64,000 nucleotides of DNA from contig JAJFGL010000035.1 of the NCBI GenBank assembly GCA_021776135.1, forward strand, positions 1 through 64,000. Reading direction: 5' to 3'. The position numbers and the translations under genes are program-made. Source of the stretch: Kiloniellaceae bacterium (GTDB taxonomy: Bacteria; Pseudomonadota; Alphaproteobacteria; Kiloniellales; J153). Of this stretch, positions 1 through 8,868 are shown piece by piece. The notes under the pieces are model-generated. The model was given only the letters and a program-made list of their open reading frames with translations, was not told the DNA's origin and did no database searches. How positions within the stretch are numbered: position 1 is the stretch's first letter; every line of letters begins with the position of its first letter.

Positions 1-1
1 T

Positions 2-124
2 GTCATCGAACGCTTGTTCTGCAAACTCAAAAACTGGCGGCGCATCGCAACCAGATACGACCGCCACGCTCAAAACTACCTCTCGGGCCTCGCTCTCGCC
101 GCTCTCATAATCGAGTGGACCTGA
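2..124 (+). CDS. IS5-family transposase, C-terminal 40 residues (cut by window edge)
   Basis: Reading from base 2, the frame encodes a transposase tail containing VIERLFCKLKNWRR and ending in IIEWT before TGA. This is the C-terminal signature of IS5-family (IS427/IS1031-like) DDE transposases, with the final catalytic glutamate in the VIER motif. The rest of the element lies left of the window. The DNA just after the stop (about 125-136) should hold the terminal inverted repeat, and the element abuts the 3' end of the hemerythrin gene on the other strand, which it appears to have truncated. Family call is from motif recognition; the exact IS name cannot be given. Confidence 0.85.
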   Translation, partial: VIERLFCKLKNWRRIATRYDRHAQNYLSGLALAALIIEWT

Positions 125-132
125 ATGAGTCC

Positions 133-519
133 TCAACCTAGCCAATCCTTCAAGAAACTCATTAACTTGTTCGGATCGATTTTTGCCGGCTGCGAGATTT
201 GAATCTTCCTAATTGCGTAAACTTTCCGAATCAAGTCTCGGTGACTTTCCTGGTGTTTAGGGAGACCCGGATAGCAGTACTCTCTCATCAGATCTTCTTC
301 GCGCTCGAAATGCTCATCCACATAACGCGCCAATCCCGCGATGGCTATGCCGATTTGGCTGGTGGATAGTCCTCGCTGAATGCCATCATGTAGCGTATTG
401 ATGATCTCGAACAGATTTTTGTGATCGGTATCAATAAGACGCACGCCAACGCTGTATTTTTTTTTCCAGGGGAAGAAATTTACTGTGCTGCTTTGCGATG
501 AACTTTTTGAAGATACCAT
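133..519 (-). CDS. Bacteriohemerythrin, 3' end truncated by IS insertion
   Basis: A 128-residue hemerythrin-like protein, a family that binds O2 reversibly at a non-haem di-iron site. Visible ligand motifs are the first His in DTDHKNLF (about residue 33), HxxxE in HFERE and HxxxH in HQESH. Family members normally continue past FLKDWL with a last helix carrying HxxxxD (His plus bridging Asp). Here the frame reads FLKDWLG and stops exactly where the IS5 end lies, so the last two iron ligands are missing. The start has a good Shine-Dalgarno (AAGGA). It lies 61 bp downstream of a second hemerythrin gene on the same strand and is probably cotranscribed with it. It is likely non-functional or altered in iron binding. 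Confidence 0.88.
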   Translation of the reverse strand: MVSSKSSSQSSTVNFFPWKKKYSVGVRLIDTDHKNLFEIINTLHDGIQRGLSTSQIGIAIAGLARYVDEHFEREEDLMREYCYPGLPKHQESHRDLIRKVYAIRKIQISQPAKIDPNKLMSFLKDWLG

Positions 520-580
520 TGACAGTTCCTTCTTCTACTTTTTAGCGATGATCTCCTCACGCTGTTGTGGTGCTTAGTTT

Positions 581-997
581 CTAGCGCTTGGCCAATTTGT
601 AGTCGTTCTCTATTAGAAACTCGTCAAACATCATATCAGCTTTGGCAATATCCATAATAATTTTATCAAACATGGATATCAAAATATGCCGTTTAGTTTC
701 AATTGAATCGCGATTCGACTTGCACATCTCGCGAAGATTTACGAGTGCAGCCAGGTGATGGTCCCTGTGCGTTTCAAGATCGTCATAATCGACGGCAGAC
801 ATCAACGCTTCTTCATACCGAAAATGGGAGGCAATTAGCGGGTAGAATGTTTTTATTTCTTCTTCAAATTTATTGAAGGAATTGCTCGATAGCGCATCAT
901 CGCAACGGTTGATGACATCTACGAGTCCCTGGTGATCCTTATCAATTTTCTTAAATCGCAATAAGAACGCGTCCGGTAGGTGGAATTTCGAAACCAT
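581..997 (-). CDS. Hemerythrin-like domain protein with altered last ligand motif
   Basis: A 138-residue single-domain hemerythrin-like protein. Seen motifs: DKDHQGL near the N-terminus, HFRYE (HxxxE) and HRDHH (HxxxH). At the place where HxxxxD is expected, the sequence reads DIAKAD, so the usual histidine is an aspartate while the downstream Asp is kept. This may change the di-iron site from an O2 carrier to another role; that is inference. The start is preceded by AGGAACG. It precedes the truncated hemerythrin on the same strand, probably as one operon. GC is lower than in most of the window. Confidence 0.85.
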   Translation of the reverse strand: MVSKFHLPDAFLLRFKKIDKDHQGLVDVINRCDDALSSNSFNKFEEEIKTFYPLIASHFRYEEALMSAVDYDDLETHRDHHLAALVNLREMCKSNRDSIETKRHILISMFDKIIMDIAKADMMFDEFLIENDYKLAKR

Positions 998-1109
998 ATA
1001 AGACGTTCCTAAAATCTAACTGGCCGCAGAATACCTAAAAGTGTACGGCTTGAGTCGAGATACATTCAACCCTGAATTATTTGTGTATATACGTTCGGAG
1101 GTACAACTG

Positions 1110-1335
1110 GCTAGTAAAATGGGCGCGCAGTAATGATGCTCGCGATACTCCCACTAGGAATCCTCGTTATAGCGATAGGAACGGCATTTCCAGCAGACGG
1201 GCCACAAATCGAAGCCGTTCTTCCATTACCGAACTCTCCTTCCACGGCATCGACACCTCCTGCCAAATGGCGAAAAGTGTTACCCATGTGTCCGGTACAA
1301 ATCGTCACCTATGTCTCGAGTCGCTCATCCGACTA
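1110..1335 (-). mobile_element. Decayed 5' fragment of an IS481-family element
   Basis: On the minus strand an ATG at 1250 starts a frame reading MPWKESSVMEERLRFVARLL, the hallmark N-terminus of IS481-family transposases. The frame hits a stop at 1167-1169 after 27 codons, and beyond it only scraps resembling the helix-turn-helix are legible in shifted frames. The approximately 85 bp upstream, with ACACATGGGTAAC-type sequence and a GGAGG before the ATG, looks like the left end of such an element. The fragment lies between the hemerythrin genes and the sensor kinase and fills the only gap there. Outer limits are approximate. Confidence 0.7.
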
Positions 1336-1336
1336 T

Positions 1337-2899
1337 TTAACCCACTAGGCGGGCCTTGTCCGGGGCTTGGTTTCCAGGCGCCAGGGTCTCTTCCTCAAGC
1401 GGCGGCTCGATGCAGGCGCCGAAGCGCACGGTCACGGTCGTGCCGGCGCAGAGGCTGCTTTCGATATCCAATGTCGCGCCATGCAAATCCGCGAAACGCT
1501 TGGCCAGGGGCAGGCCGAGGCCGGTACCCTCGAATTGCCGGGCCAGGCTGCTATCGACCTGGCCAAAGACCGCCAGCGCCTTGGGTATGTCGGCCGGGGA
1601 CATGCCGATGCCGTTGTCGGATACCTGAACGACGCAACCGCCTGGTGTGCTACTCCAGGCCATAATCTTAACCGCGCCCCCGGAAGGCGTGAACTTGATG
1701 GCGTTGGAAACCAGGTTTAGGAGGATTTGCCTGAATTTTCGCGCGTCGGCCCGGATTTCGATGGGTTCTTCCGGCATCTCCGCTTTCAGGGTGATGCCTG
1801 CTTTCTCCGCCCAGTTTCGCACCAGCGCCATGCAGGACGAAATATTTTCGCCGACTTCGATATCGCTTTCGTCCAGTTCCTCCTCGCCGGCGTCGATCTT
1901 GGAAAGATCGAGGATGTCGTTGATGATCGCCAGAAGATGCCGTCCGGCGCCGCCAATGTCGCGGATATAATCGGTATATTTTTCGTTGCCGATCGGACCC
2001 AGTATTTCCTGCTCTATGGTTTCTGAAAATCCGATCACGGCATTTAGCGGCGTCCGCAATTCATGACTCATGTTGGCCAGGAATTCCGATTTGGCCTTGC
2101 TCGCGACCTCGGCGGCCTCGTTGGCGGATATCAACGCCTTTTCGACACGGATGCGCTCCGTAATCTCTTCCTGAAGCTCATGGTTGCGGGCCTGAATACT
2201 CTCGCGGCTACGCAGCAGGTCTTGATATTGTTCCTTCATGATTCCGTCGGCGCGGCGCACGATCAGGAAGAGGGCGCCGTACAACGAAACGAAAGCGAGC
2301 AGGATCGCGATCACCATGCCAGAGATGGTCTCTAAAATCCGCACCATCAGGTCGGTGACGTCGGTATGCAGCTCGAAAATACCCAGAACCTCGTTATCCT
2401 CACCCAAAATCGGCAATTGGGTCTCGACCAGATAGCGGTCCTCGGGGTTGCCTGACGGCATTATGTAGTCTTCCCGGCGCAAGAAGGCGCTGGACACGGT
2501 TCCGGACAAGGCTTCGGAAATCGCTCCTTCGTGCGCCGCCTTCGAAGCGCCGATTTCATCGATCGCGGTGGAGAACGCGAGGTCTCCCGCCGCGGTATAA
2601 ATCCTAACTTTCAGGACCGGCAGGCCCCGAGTCAGACTCTCCAGCGATATTTGCAGTGCGGTCGTCTCGACGCTGGTTCGCAAGCCTTCCAGACCGGCGC
2701 CGTCGACGGAGGCGAAATGAGAGGCGAAGGCGGGCCAAATCTGATCGGCGAAAGATTGCGCCAAGCCGGTATTCTCGATCTCCGCGGATTCCACGATGTC
2801 GTCGATCGCGATCTGACGGTACAGGGTAATCACGGCTATGGTCGCGATCACCACCACCACGGCGCTGGTCAGAGAAAAGTACCGTTGCAAATTGAACAT
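1337..2899 (-). CDS. Membrane sensor histidine kinase
   Basis: A 520-residue transmembrane histidine kinase. Membrane segments lie at about 10-28 and 191-214 and flank a periplasmic sensing region of about 160 residues. A short coiled coil leads to the HisKA domain with the phospho-acceptor His279 in MSHELRTPLN, then the HATPase with N box (LLNLVSNAIKF), G1 (DNGIGMS) and G2 (GTGLGLP). There is no receiver domain and no adjacent response regulator. Its kinase core is closely similar to that of the kinase at 47263-49068, so the two are paralogues. The C-terminus beyond the ATPase fold is short, and the IS481 fragment starts right after the stop, so the last residues could derive from the insertion. 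Confidence 0.9.
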   Translation of the reverse strand: MFNLQRYFSLTSAVVVVIATIAVITLYRQIAIDDIVESAEIENTGLAQSFADQIWPAFASHFASVDGAGLEGLRTSVETTALQISLESLTRGLPVLKVRIYTAAGDLAFSTAIDEIGASKAAHEGAISEALSGTVSSAFLRREDYIMPSGNPEDRYLVETQLPILGEDNEVLGIFELHTDVTDLMVRILETISGMVIAILLAFVSLYGALFLIVRRADGIMKEQYQDLLRSRESIQARNHELQEEITERIRVEKALISANEAAEVASKAKSEFLANMSHELRTPLNAVIGFSETIEQEILGPIGNEKYTDYIRDIGGAGRHLLAIINDILDLSKIDAGEEELDESDIEVGENISSCMALVRNWAEKAGITLKAEMPEEPIEIRADARKFRQILLNLVSNAIKFTPSGGAVKIMAWSSTPGGCVVQVSDNGIGMSPADIPKALAVFGQVDSSLARQFEGTGLGLPLAKRFADLHGATLDIESSLCAGTTVTVRFGACIEPPLEEETLAPGNQAPDKARLVG

Positions 2900-3086
2900 T
2901 TGGAATAAGCGTCCCCAAGGGCCTAGCCGCCATTTCGGGAAATAACGATATAAAAATCGAGATTTAGTTAATCAATTCTATCTTAATAATAATATAACAA
3001 ATAAAGATAACAAGCATGACAAAGTAAATAATTGATGAATTATTTAAGGTGATAAAGTATTTTCTAATAAAAAAACCCCAATACTG

Positions 3087-3980
3087 TCACGGTCTTCGTG
3101 GCCGGCGCCCGCGCGCGGCGGCCACGCCAAGCAGAATGATGGCCAGGGCGCCATAGGCGTTCGGGGGCGGCCGCTCGAGCAGGATCGAGGCGCCGAACAA
3201 GACCCCGAACAGAGGCACCATGAAATTGATCTGAGAAAAGAACGACGCACCCTGGCGGCGCACCAGGGCCAGCATGATCAAGGTTCCCAGGGCCGTGTGC
3301 AGGATACCCAGAACCGCGAGCACGGCCAGGGAATCGGCGCCCAAGGATAGCTTCCAGGGCTGGTCCAGAAACAGACTGAAGGGCAGCAGCATGGCGGCAG
3401 CGGCCGCCATGAGCGCCGCCGCCAGGGCCCGGCGGGGCAGGCCGATCAGGTGCTTGGTGACGATGGCATTGACGCCATAGCAAAACGCGGCCCCGGCGAC
3501 CGCCAGTTGGCGCAGCGTATCGTCGCCCAACCGGGACAATTTCTCAGGCCCGATTAGAACCGCCAGTCCGGCGATGCCGAGGGCGACCCCCAAGGCCTTG
3601 CGGGGCGTCATCTTTTCGTCCTTGGTGAATATGTGGGCGAGCAACACCGTGGTCAGCGGCATGACCGCCATCAGGATCGCCGCCAGGCCGCTATCGATGC
3701 TTTCCTCGCCCCAGGCGATCAGGGTGAAGGGCAGGGCGTTCCCGGTCAGGGCGGCCAGGACAATGAAACCCCAGGTGCGCAAACCCCTCGGCATGGCTTG
3801 CCCGGCCATGCGCGCCACGATGGCGAGGAAAATCGCCGCGAGAACCAGACGCGCCAGGGTCAGGGTCGCGGCCGGCACCGCCTCGACCCCAAGCTTGATA
3901 AACAGAAAACTACTGCCCCAAATCGCGGACAAAAGTATCAGCAAGGCATAATCGCGGATACCGGGCGGCGTTTGGGTCAC
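3087..3980 (-). CDS. EamA/DMT-superfamily permease
   Basis: A polytopic inner-membrane protein of about 297 residues with two EamA repeats of five helices each, the architecture of drug/metabolite exporters. The first repeat opens with YALLILLSAIWGSSFLFIKL, a typical start of the family. An upstream in-frame ATG would overlap hutI by over 130 bp and add a low-quality N-terminus. I place the start at the GTG at 3978-3980, just 7 bp after the hutI stop, suggesting translational coupling. Cotranscription with hutI suggests export or uptake of a small amino-acid-like solute, but the substrate cannot be read from sequence. An AT-rich gap separates it from the sensor kinase. Confidence 0.85.
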   Translation of the reverse strand: MTQTPPGIRDYALLILLSAIWGSSFLFIKLGVEAVPAATLTLARLVLAAIFLAIVARMAGQAMPRGLRTWGFIVLAALTGNALPFTLIAWGEESIDSGLAAILMAVMPLTTVLLAHIFTKDEKMTPRKALGVALGIAGLAVLIGPEKLSRLGDDTLRQLAVAGAAFCYGVNAIVTKHLIGLPRRALAAALMAAAAAMLLPFSLFLDQPWKLSLGADSLAVLAVLGILHTALGTLIMLALVRRQGASFFSQINFMVPLFGVLFGASILLERPPPNAYGALAIILLGVAAARGRRPRRP

Positions 3981-3987
3981 GCCCGCT

Positions 3988-5214
3988 TCAAACCGTTCCG
4001 CGTGCTGTCCCGGCCTTGACCGCGCCGGCCAGGGGGTTGAAACCCATGCGGTAGGCCAGTTCCGCCGGGTGCTCGATGTCCCAGATGGCGAAGTCGGCGG
4101 CTTTTCCAACTTCCAGGGTGCCATGGCTCGCGCCCAGGCCGAGGGCTTTCGCGCCTTGGCGGGTGACGCCGAGCAAAGCTTCCTCGGGGGTCATGCGAAA
4201 CAGGGTGCAGGCCATGTTCATGGTCAGCAGCAGGGAGGTGAGAGGGGCGCTGCCGGGATTGCTGTCGCTCGCCAGGGCGATCGGCACGCCGGCCTTGCGC
4301 AGGGCCTCCAGAGGCGGCTGCTTGGTTTCGCGCAAGGTGTAAAAGGCGCCGGGTAAAAGCACCGCGGCGGTGCCCGCCTTGGCCAGGGCCGCGACCCCCG
4401 CCTCGCTCGTGTATTCCAAGTGATCCGCTGAGAGGCCGCCATAGCGGGCCACCAGGGCGGCGCCGCCCAGGTCCGATAGCTGATCCGCATGCAGCTTGAC
4501 CGGCAGGCCTTGCGCCCGCGCCGCCTCGAAAACCCGCGCGGTTTGCGCGGCGGAAAAGGCGATGTTCTCGCAAAACCCGTCAACCGCGTCGGCCAGGCCG
4601 GAGGCCGCGACCGCCGGTATCATGGCCACCACGGCGTCGATGTAGCCGTCCGAGCGGTCCTTGTACTCCGGCGGCACGGCGTGGGCGCCCAGGAAGCTCG
4701 TTCTTACGGTAACCGGCAGATCCTCGCCCAGGCGCCGCGCCACGCGAAGCTGTTTCAGTTCGTTTTCCAGGTCCAGACCGTAACCGGACTTGATCTCGAC
4801 GACGCTCACCCCCTCGGCCAGCAAGGTCAGGAGGCGGCGCTTGGCGGCCGCGGTCAGGGTATCTTCGTCCGCCGCGCGGGTCGCCTGGACTGTCGAGACA
4901 ATGCCGCCCCCGGCGCGGGAGATTTCCTCGTAGCTGGCGCCTTCAAGGCGTTGCTCGAATTCCCGCGCCCGGTCGCCGCCATAGACCAGATGGGTGTGGC
5001 AGTCGATCAGGCCCGGGGTCAGCCAGCGCCCGTCCAGGCGATGGACCGTCCGGGCCAGGCTCTCCGCTGGGCCGGAGAGCTCATGGCGGGCGCCGAGCCA
5101 CGCGATCTTGCCGTCCTTGGCCGCGACCGCGCCGTCCTCGATCGCCCCGTAGGGCGCGGCCCGCGCATCCGCCATGGTCGCCAAGCGGCCGCCGATCCAA
5201 AGCGCGTCCCACAT
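3988..5214 (-). CDS. hutI: Imidazolonepropionase
   Basis: A 408-residue cytosolic amidohydrolase that opens 4-imidazolone-5-propionate to N-formimino-L-glutamate, the third step of histidine breakdown. The metal motif [17 protein letters not shown] is characteristic of HutI, as are VEIKSGYGL and the conserved [11 protein letters not shown] near the end. Length is normal for the family. It is divergent from hutF across 87 bp, so both can share a control region. hutH, hutU and hutG are not in the window, so the pathway must be completed elsewhere on the genome. Confidence 0.95.
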   Translation of the reverse strand: MWDALWIGGRLATMADARAAPYGAIEDGAVAAKDGKIAWLGARHELSGPAESLARTVHRLDGRWLTPGLIDCHTHLVYGGDRAREFEQRLEGASYEEISRAGGGIVSTVQATRAADEDTLTAAAKRRLLTLLAEGVSVVEIKSGYGLDLENELKQLRVARRLGEDLPVTVRTSFLGAHAVPPEYKDRSDGYIDAVVAMIPAVAASGLADAVDGFCENIAFSAAQTARVFEAARAQGLPVKLHADQLSDLGGAALVARYGGLSADHLEYTSEAGVAALAKAGTAAVLLPGAFYTLRETKQPPLEALRKAGVPIALASDSNPGSAPLTSLLLTMNMACTLFRMTPEEALLGVTRQGAKALGLGASHGTLEVGKAADFAIWDIEHPAELAYRMGFNPLAGAVKAGTARGTV

Positions 5215-5301
5215 GAATCCAGAATTCCCAAGACCTATACAAGCTTCGTCTTAGTGCATAAGCTCAGGCGCAGAAACCCTTCAATCGAATATGCGAATTC
5301 C

Positions 5302-6684
5302 ATGATGGAAACCTCCCTGTTCGCCGCCCAGGCGCTTCTGCCCGGGGGCTGGGCGCGCGATGTGCTGTTCCAGATCGGGCCCGATGGGGGCCTGAGCGCC
5401 GTGACCCCCGAGTCTAAACCGGGGGACGCGCCGCGCGCGGCCGGCCCGGTCCTGCCCGGCATGGCCAACCTGCACAGCCACGCCTTCCAGCGCGCCATGG
5501 CCGGGCTGAGCGAACGCGCCGGTCCCCAAGAAGATAGTTTCTGGACCTGGCGCGGCCTGATGTACGCTTTCGTCCAGCGTCTGACCCCGGAGCAGAGTGA
5601 AGCGATCGCGGCCCAGTTGTATGTCGAGATGCTGAAAGCCGGTTACACGGCGGTTGGTGAATTCCACTACCTGCACCACGATCCCCAAGGGGCGCCCTAC
5701 GGCGATCCCGCGGAGATGTCGCACCGCGCCATCGCCGCCGCCGCCGCCGCCGGTATTGGCATTACGCACTTGCCCGTGTTGTACGGCTACAGCGACTTCG
5801 GCGGCCAGGCGGCCAACGAGGGGCAGCGCCGCTTCGTCCACCAACCCGATGCCTTCCTGCGCCTGGCCGAGAGCTTGATCGCCGCCCATCGCGGCGATCC
5901 CCAGGTGCGTATCGGCATCGCGCCCCATTCCCTGCGCGCGGTCACGGCGGATACCTTGAACGCGGCGCTTGAGGGTTTGAACGCCTTGGACGATTCCGCG
6001 CCGGTTCACATCCACGTCGCCGAGCAGCAAAAAGAAGTCCACGACTGCATCGAGTGGTGCGGCGAGCGCCCGGTCGAATGGCTGGTGCGCCGCGCCTTGC
6101 CCGATGCGCGCTGGTGCCTGATCCATGCCACCCACGTAACCGGGGAGGAAGCGGTGCGCATGGCGGAAAGCGGCGCCGTCGTGGGCCTCTGCCCGACCAC
6201 CGAGGCGAACCTGGGCGACGGGATATTTCCCGCCCCCGATTTCCTGGCCGCCGGCGGCAAGTTCGGCATCGGGTCCGATAGCCATATTTCGGTCAGCCCG
6301 GTCGAGGAACTGCGCTGGCTTGAGTACGGGCAGCGTTTGACCCTGCGGCGGCGCAATGTCTTGTCGGGCGGCGCGGATGCGCCCTCCGTCGGTGCCTTTT
6401 TGTACCAGCGGGCCCTGGCGGGCGGGGCCCAAGCCCTGGGCCGGTCGATCGGCCGCTTGGCGCCGGGATGCCGCGCCGATCTCGTGGTGCTCGACGCTAC
6501 GCAGGCGGCGCTGACCGGCAAACCGGGCGATACCCTCCTCGACGCCATGATATTCGCCGGCAACGAAAATCCGGTCCGCGACGTCATGGCCGGCGGCCGC
6601 TGGACGGTGAAGGAGGGGCGCCATAGGGATGAAGTGGATATTTTGCGGCGCTACCGGGCTGTGCTCGGCCAGCTAACGGCATAA
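5302..6684 (+). CDS. hutF: Formimidoylglutamate deiminase
   Basis: About 460 residues; converts N-formimino-L-glutamate to N-formyl-L-glutamate and ammonia, the branch used by organisms with the five-step histidine pathway. The amidohydrolase signature GMANLHSHAFQRAMAG gives the two metal His, followed by HIHVAEQ and GIGSDSHISV with the metal Asp. The open frame extends far upstream but that part is antisense to hutI; the ATG at 5302 (or 5305) gives the usual length and N-terminus. It faces hutI and is followed after 9 bp by an ornithine-cyclodeaminase-family gene in the same direction. Confidence 0.95.
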   Translation: MMETSLFAAQALLPGGWARDVLFQIGPDGGLSAVTPESKPGDAPRAAGPVLPGMANLHSHAFQRAMAGLSERAGPQEDSFWTWRGLMYAFVQRLTPEQSEAIAAQLYVEMLKAGYTAVGEFHYLHHDPQGAPYGDPAEMSHRAIAAAAAAGIGITHLPVLYGYSDFGGQAANEGQRRFVHQPDAFLRLAESLIAAHRGDPQVRIGIAPHSLRAVTADTLNAALEGLNALDDSAPVHIHVAEQQKEVHDCIEWCGERPVEWLVRRALPDARWCLIHATHVTGEEAVRMAESGAVVGLCPTTEANLGDGIFPAPDFLAAGGKFGIGSDSHISVSPVEELRWLEYGQRLTLRRRNVLSGGADAPSVGAFLYQRALAGGAQALGRSIGRLAPGCRADLVVLDATQAALTGKPGDTLLDAMIFAGNENPVRDVMAGGRWTVKEGRHRDEVDILRRYRAVLGQLTA

Positions 6685-6693
6685 GGCTTCGGT

Positions 6694-7695
6694 ATGAACC
6701 AGATCGACTTCACCTATCTGTCGGGGCCGGATATCGAGCGCCTGGCCATGAGCGACCGGGAAATCCTCGATGCGGTCGAGGCCGGCCTGCGCGCGCAGGG
6801 TCAGGGGCAGACCGTGATAGAGCCCCGCGTGCACCTGGAACCCGATCCGGCCTTCAAGGGGCATTTCAACGTCTTGCGCGGCTATATCGCGCCACTGGGC
6901 CTGGCGGGCGTCAAGATCGTTGGCGATTACCTGGACAACTATAAGCTCGGCCTGCCGTCGGAGATGGCCTTGCTCAACCTCTTCGATCCGCGCACCGGCA
7001 TGCCGCGCGCCCTGGTCGACGCCACCGCGATCACCGAGATGCGCACCGGCGCCATGACCGCGTTGGGCGCGAAATACCTGGCGCGCGAATCGTCGAAGGT
7101 GCTGGGCCACATCGGCGCGCGCGGCACGGCCTATTGGAATGTGCGCTTGCTCGACAGCCTGTTCGATTTCGACGAGATTCGTGTTCATTCGCGCCGGCGC
7201 GAAAGCCGCGAGCCCTTCGCGGCGCGCCTCTCTCGCGACCTGGGCAAGGAGGTGCGCGCGGTCGATACCTGGCAAGCCTGTCTGGAGGGCGCGGATATAC
7301 AAGTCGAAGCGTCGCGCCTTCTGGCGCCCGAGCCCCTATTCAAGACCGAGTGGGTCAAGCCAGGGAATTTCGTTGTTCCCTACGGCACCATGAGCGCGGT
7401 CGAGGTGTCGCTGACCGATATCGTGGACAAGCTCGTGGTCGACGATTGGGGGCAATGCCAGGGCGGCAAGCTGGGCAGCCTGCGCGCCCATGTCGAGGCC
7501 GGTAAATTGAGCGCGGAAACCCTGCACGCGGAGATGTGCCAGATCGTAACCGGTGAACGTCCGGGCCGCGAAAACGACGGCGAGACCATCTTGTTCTGGC
7601 ACCGTGGCCTCTCCTTGTCGGATATCGCCCTTGGCGCGGCGATGTTGGAAAAGGCCCGGACGCGCGGCCTGGGACAAGACCTGCGTTACGCGTGA
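6694..7695 (+). CDS. Ornithine cyclodeaminase / mu-crystallin family protein
   Basis: A 333-residue Rossmann-fold NAD-dependent enzyme of the OCD/mu-crystallin family. The family hallmarks AGVKIVGDY, LFDPRTGMPRALVDAT and TEMRTGA are present. The nucleotide-binding loop reads GHIGARGTAYWN rather than the common GxGxQA pattern, so cofactor use may be atypical. Family members act on ornithine, alanine, ketimines or delta-pyrroline carboxylates, and the substrate cannot be chosen from sequence. It follows hutF by 9 bp, so it is probably in the histidine-degradation transcript. It may act on a related imino or amino acid. Confidence 0.85.
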   Translation: MNQIDFTYLSGPDIERLAMSDREILDAVEAGLRAQGQGQTVIEPRVHLEPDPAFKGHFNVLRGYIAPLGLAGVKIVGDYLDNYKLGLPSEMALLNLFDPRTGMPRALVDATAITEMRTGAMTALGAKYLARESSKVLGHIGARGTAYWNVRLLDSLFDFDEIRVHSRRRESREPFAARLSRDLGKEVRAVDTWQACLEGADIQVEASRLLAPEPLFKTEWVKPGNFVVPYGTMSAVEVSLTDIVDKLVVDDWGQCQGGKLGSLRAHVEAGKLSAETLHAEMCQIVTGERPGRENDGETILFWHRGLSLSDIALGAAMLEKARTRGLGQDLRYA

Positions 7696-7818
7696 TGTCC
7701 TAAAACAGCGGTCGTTCGGCTGGCCCTGCACAACAACACCTGCTAGGATAAGCAGCGGCCTAAAGAGAACTTGTTAACTATTTAAAAGTTCCTGGGATTT
7801 TTCTAATTTATTTGTGAA

Positions 7819-7837
7819 GTGTAGAATTATTCTATAC
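7819..7837. promoter_or_regulatory. Palindromic operator-like site upstream of TAXI protein gene
   Basis: A near-perfect palindrome centred on base 7828: TAGAAT-T-ATTCTA, extended by GT and AC after one mismatch on each side. It lies 47 bp before the ATG of the TAXI solute-binding gene, in an AT-rich leader with TATACT-like sequence overlapping its right half. The arrangement suggests a repressor site over the promoter. The regulator is unknown. Confidence 0.45.
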
Positions 7838-7883
7838 TTTTAATTCAGAAGATTCTAACGGCAACCGGGCAGGGAGGATTGCC

Positions 7884-8858
7884 ATGATTAGCAAAAAATT
7901 GGGTACCATAGCCGCGTTTGCTTTCGCCGCGATGTCTTTCAGCGCCGGGACGGCGGTAGCCCAGCAGGCCTTGGAATACCGGGATACCATAAACAAGGGC
8001 ACCGTCTCGATCATCTCCGGCGGCATCAGCGGGACTTATATCCGCATCGCCGGTGACTTGGCGAATGTCTTGGACGACGGCAACGATCTTCGGATCCTCG
8101 CCATCATGGGCAAGGGTTCGGTACAGAACATCGACGATATTCTGTATCTACGCGGGATCGATATTGGGATCGTCCAATCGGATGTCTTCGCCTTCGTGAA
8201 AAGCCAGAACAAGCATCCAACCATCGATCAAAGAATTCGATATATAACAAAGCTGTATAACGAAGAGTTCCATTTGCTCGCCAGCGGTGGGGTGGCCCGT
8301 GTCGAGGATCTGGCCGGCAAGCGGGTTAACTTCGGCCGCCAAGGAAGCGGCACCGCCATGACCGCCAGCGTGGTCTTCGACACCTTGGGAATCGCGGTCG
8401 TCCCCGTCTTCCACGACCAGCGCCTGGCCATGGAAAAAATCAAGTCCGGCGAAGTCGCCGCCACGGTTTATGTCGCCGGTAAGCCGGCCTCCGTGTTCGA
8501 GAGCGTCCGTAAGGACGACGGGATGCACTTTCTGAGCATGCCCCTCTCGCCGACGCTTCTGGAGACCTACTTGCCGTCGCGTCTGACTCCTGAGGATTAT
8601 CCGGGCATGGTTCCCGCCGGCACGGAAGTGCGGACCCTGGCCGTCGGCGCGGTCATGGCCGTGTACAACTGGCCGCAAGACCATTCGCGGCAGGTCAAGG
8701 TGTCGCGTTTTATCGAAGCCTTCTTCGGCCGGTTCGACGAGTTTCAAAAACCGCCCCGCCATAAAAAATGGCGTGAAGTCAGCCTAAATGCGACGGTTCC
8801 GGGCTGGACCCGCTATGGCCCCGCGGCCGACTGGCTGACACGCAACGCGGCGAACTAG
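7884..8858 (+). CDS. TAXI-family TRAP transporter solute-binding protein
   Basis: A 324-residue periplasmic binding protein. Residues 1-26 form a Sec signal peptide with AVA before the cut. The mature part has the TAXI pattern, with SGGISGTYIRIAGDL near the N-terminus, GIVQSDVF, and LAGKRVNFGRQGSGT. TAXI proteins capture small acids (glutamate-like or dicarboxylates) for a DctM-type permease. No TRAP membrane subunit is nearby, so this is an orphan binding protein here. A strong GGGAGG ribosome site precedes the ATG. The gene is preceded by a palindrome and followed tail-to-tail by the coiled-coil gene with 10 bp between. Confidence 0.9.
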   Translation: MISKKLGTIAAFAFAAMSFSAGTAVAQQALEYRDTINKGTVSIISGGISGTYIRIAGDLANVLDDGNDLRILAIMGKGSVQNIDDILYLRGIDIGIVQSDVFAFVKSQNKHPTIDQRIRYITKLYNEEFHLLASGGVARVEDLAGKRVNFGRQGSGTAMTASVVFDTLGIAVVPVFHDQRLAMEKIKSGEVAATVYVAGKPASVFESVRKDDGMHFLSMPLSPTLLETYLPSRLTPEDYPGMVPAGTEVRTLAVGAVMAVYNWPQDHSRQVKVSRFIEAFFGRFDEFQKPPRHKKWREVSLNATVPGWTRYGPAADWLTRNAAN

Positions 8859-8868
8859 AGAATCGGAC

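Noticed and set aside
1081-1665. Plus-strand frames opposite the sensor kinase 3' end
   Set aside because: Arg/Cys/Pro-rich compositions typical of antisense frames in high-GC DNA; no ribosome site or family match.
4489-5301. 271-residue N-terminal extension of HutF
   Set aside because: It is fully antisense to hutI and not seen in the HutF family.
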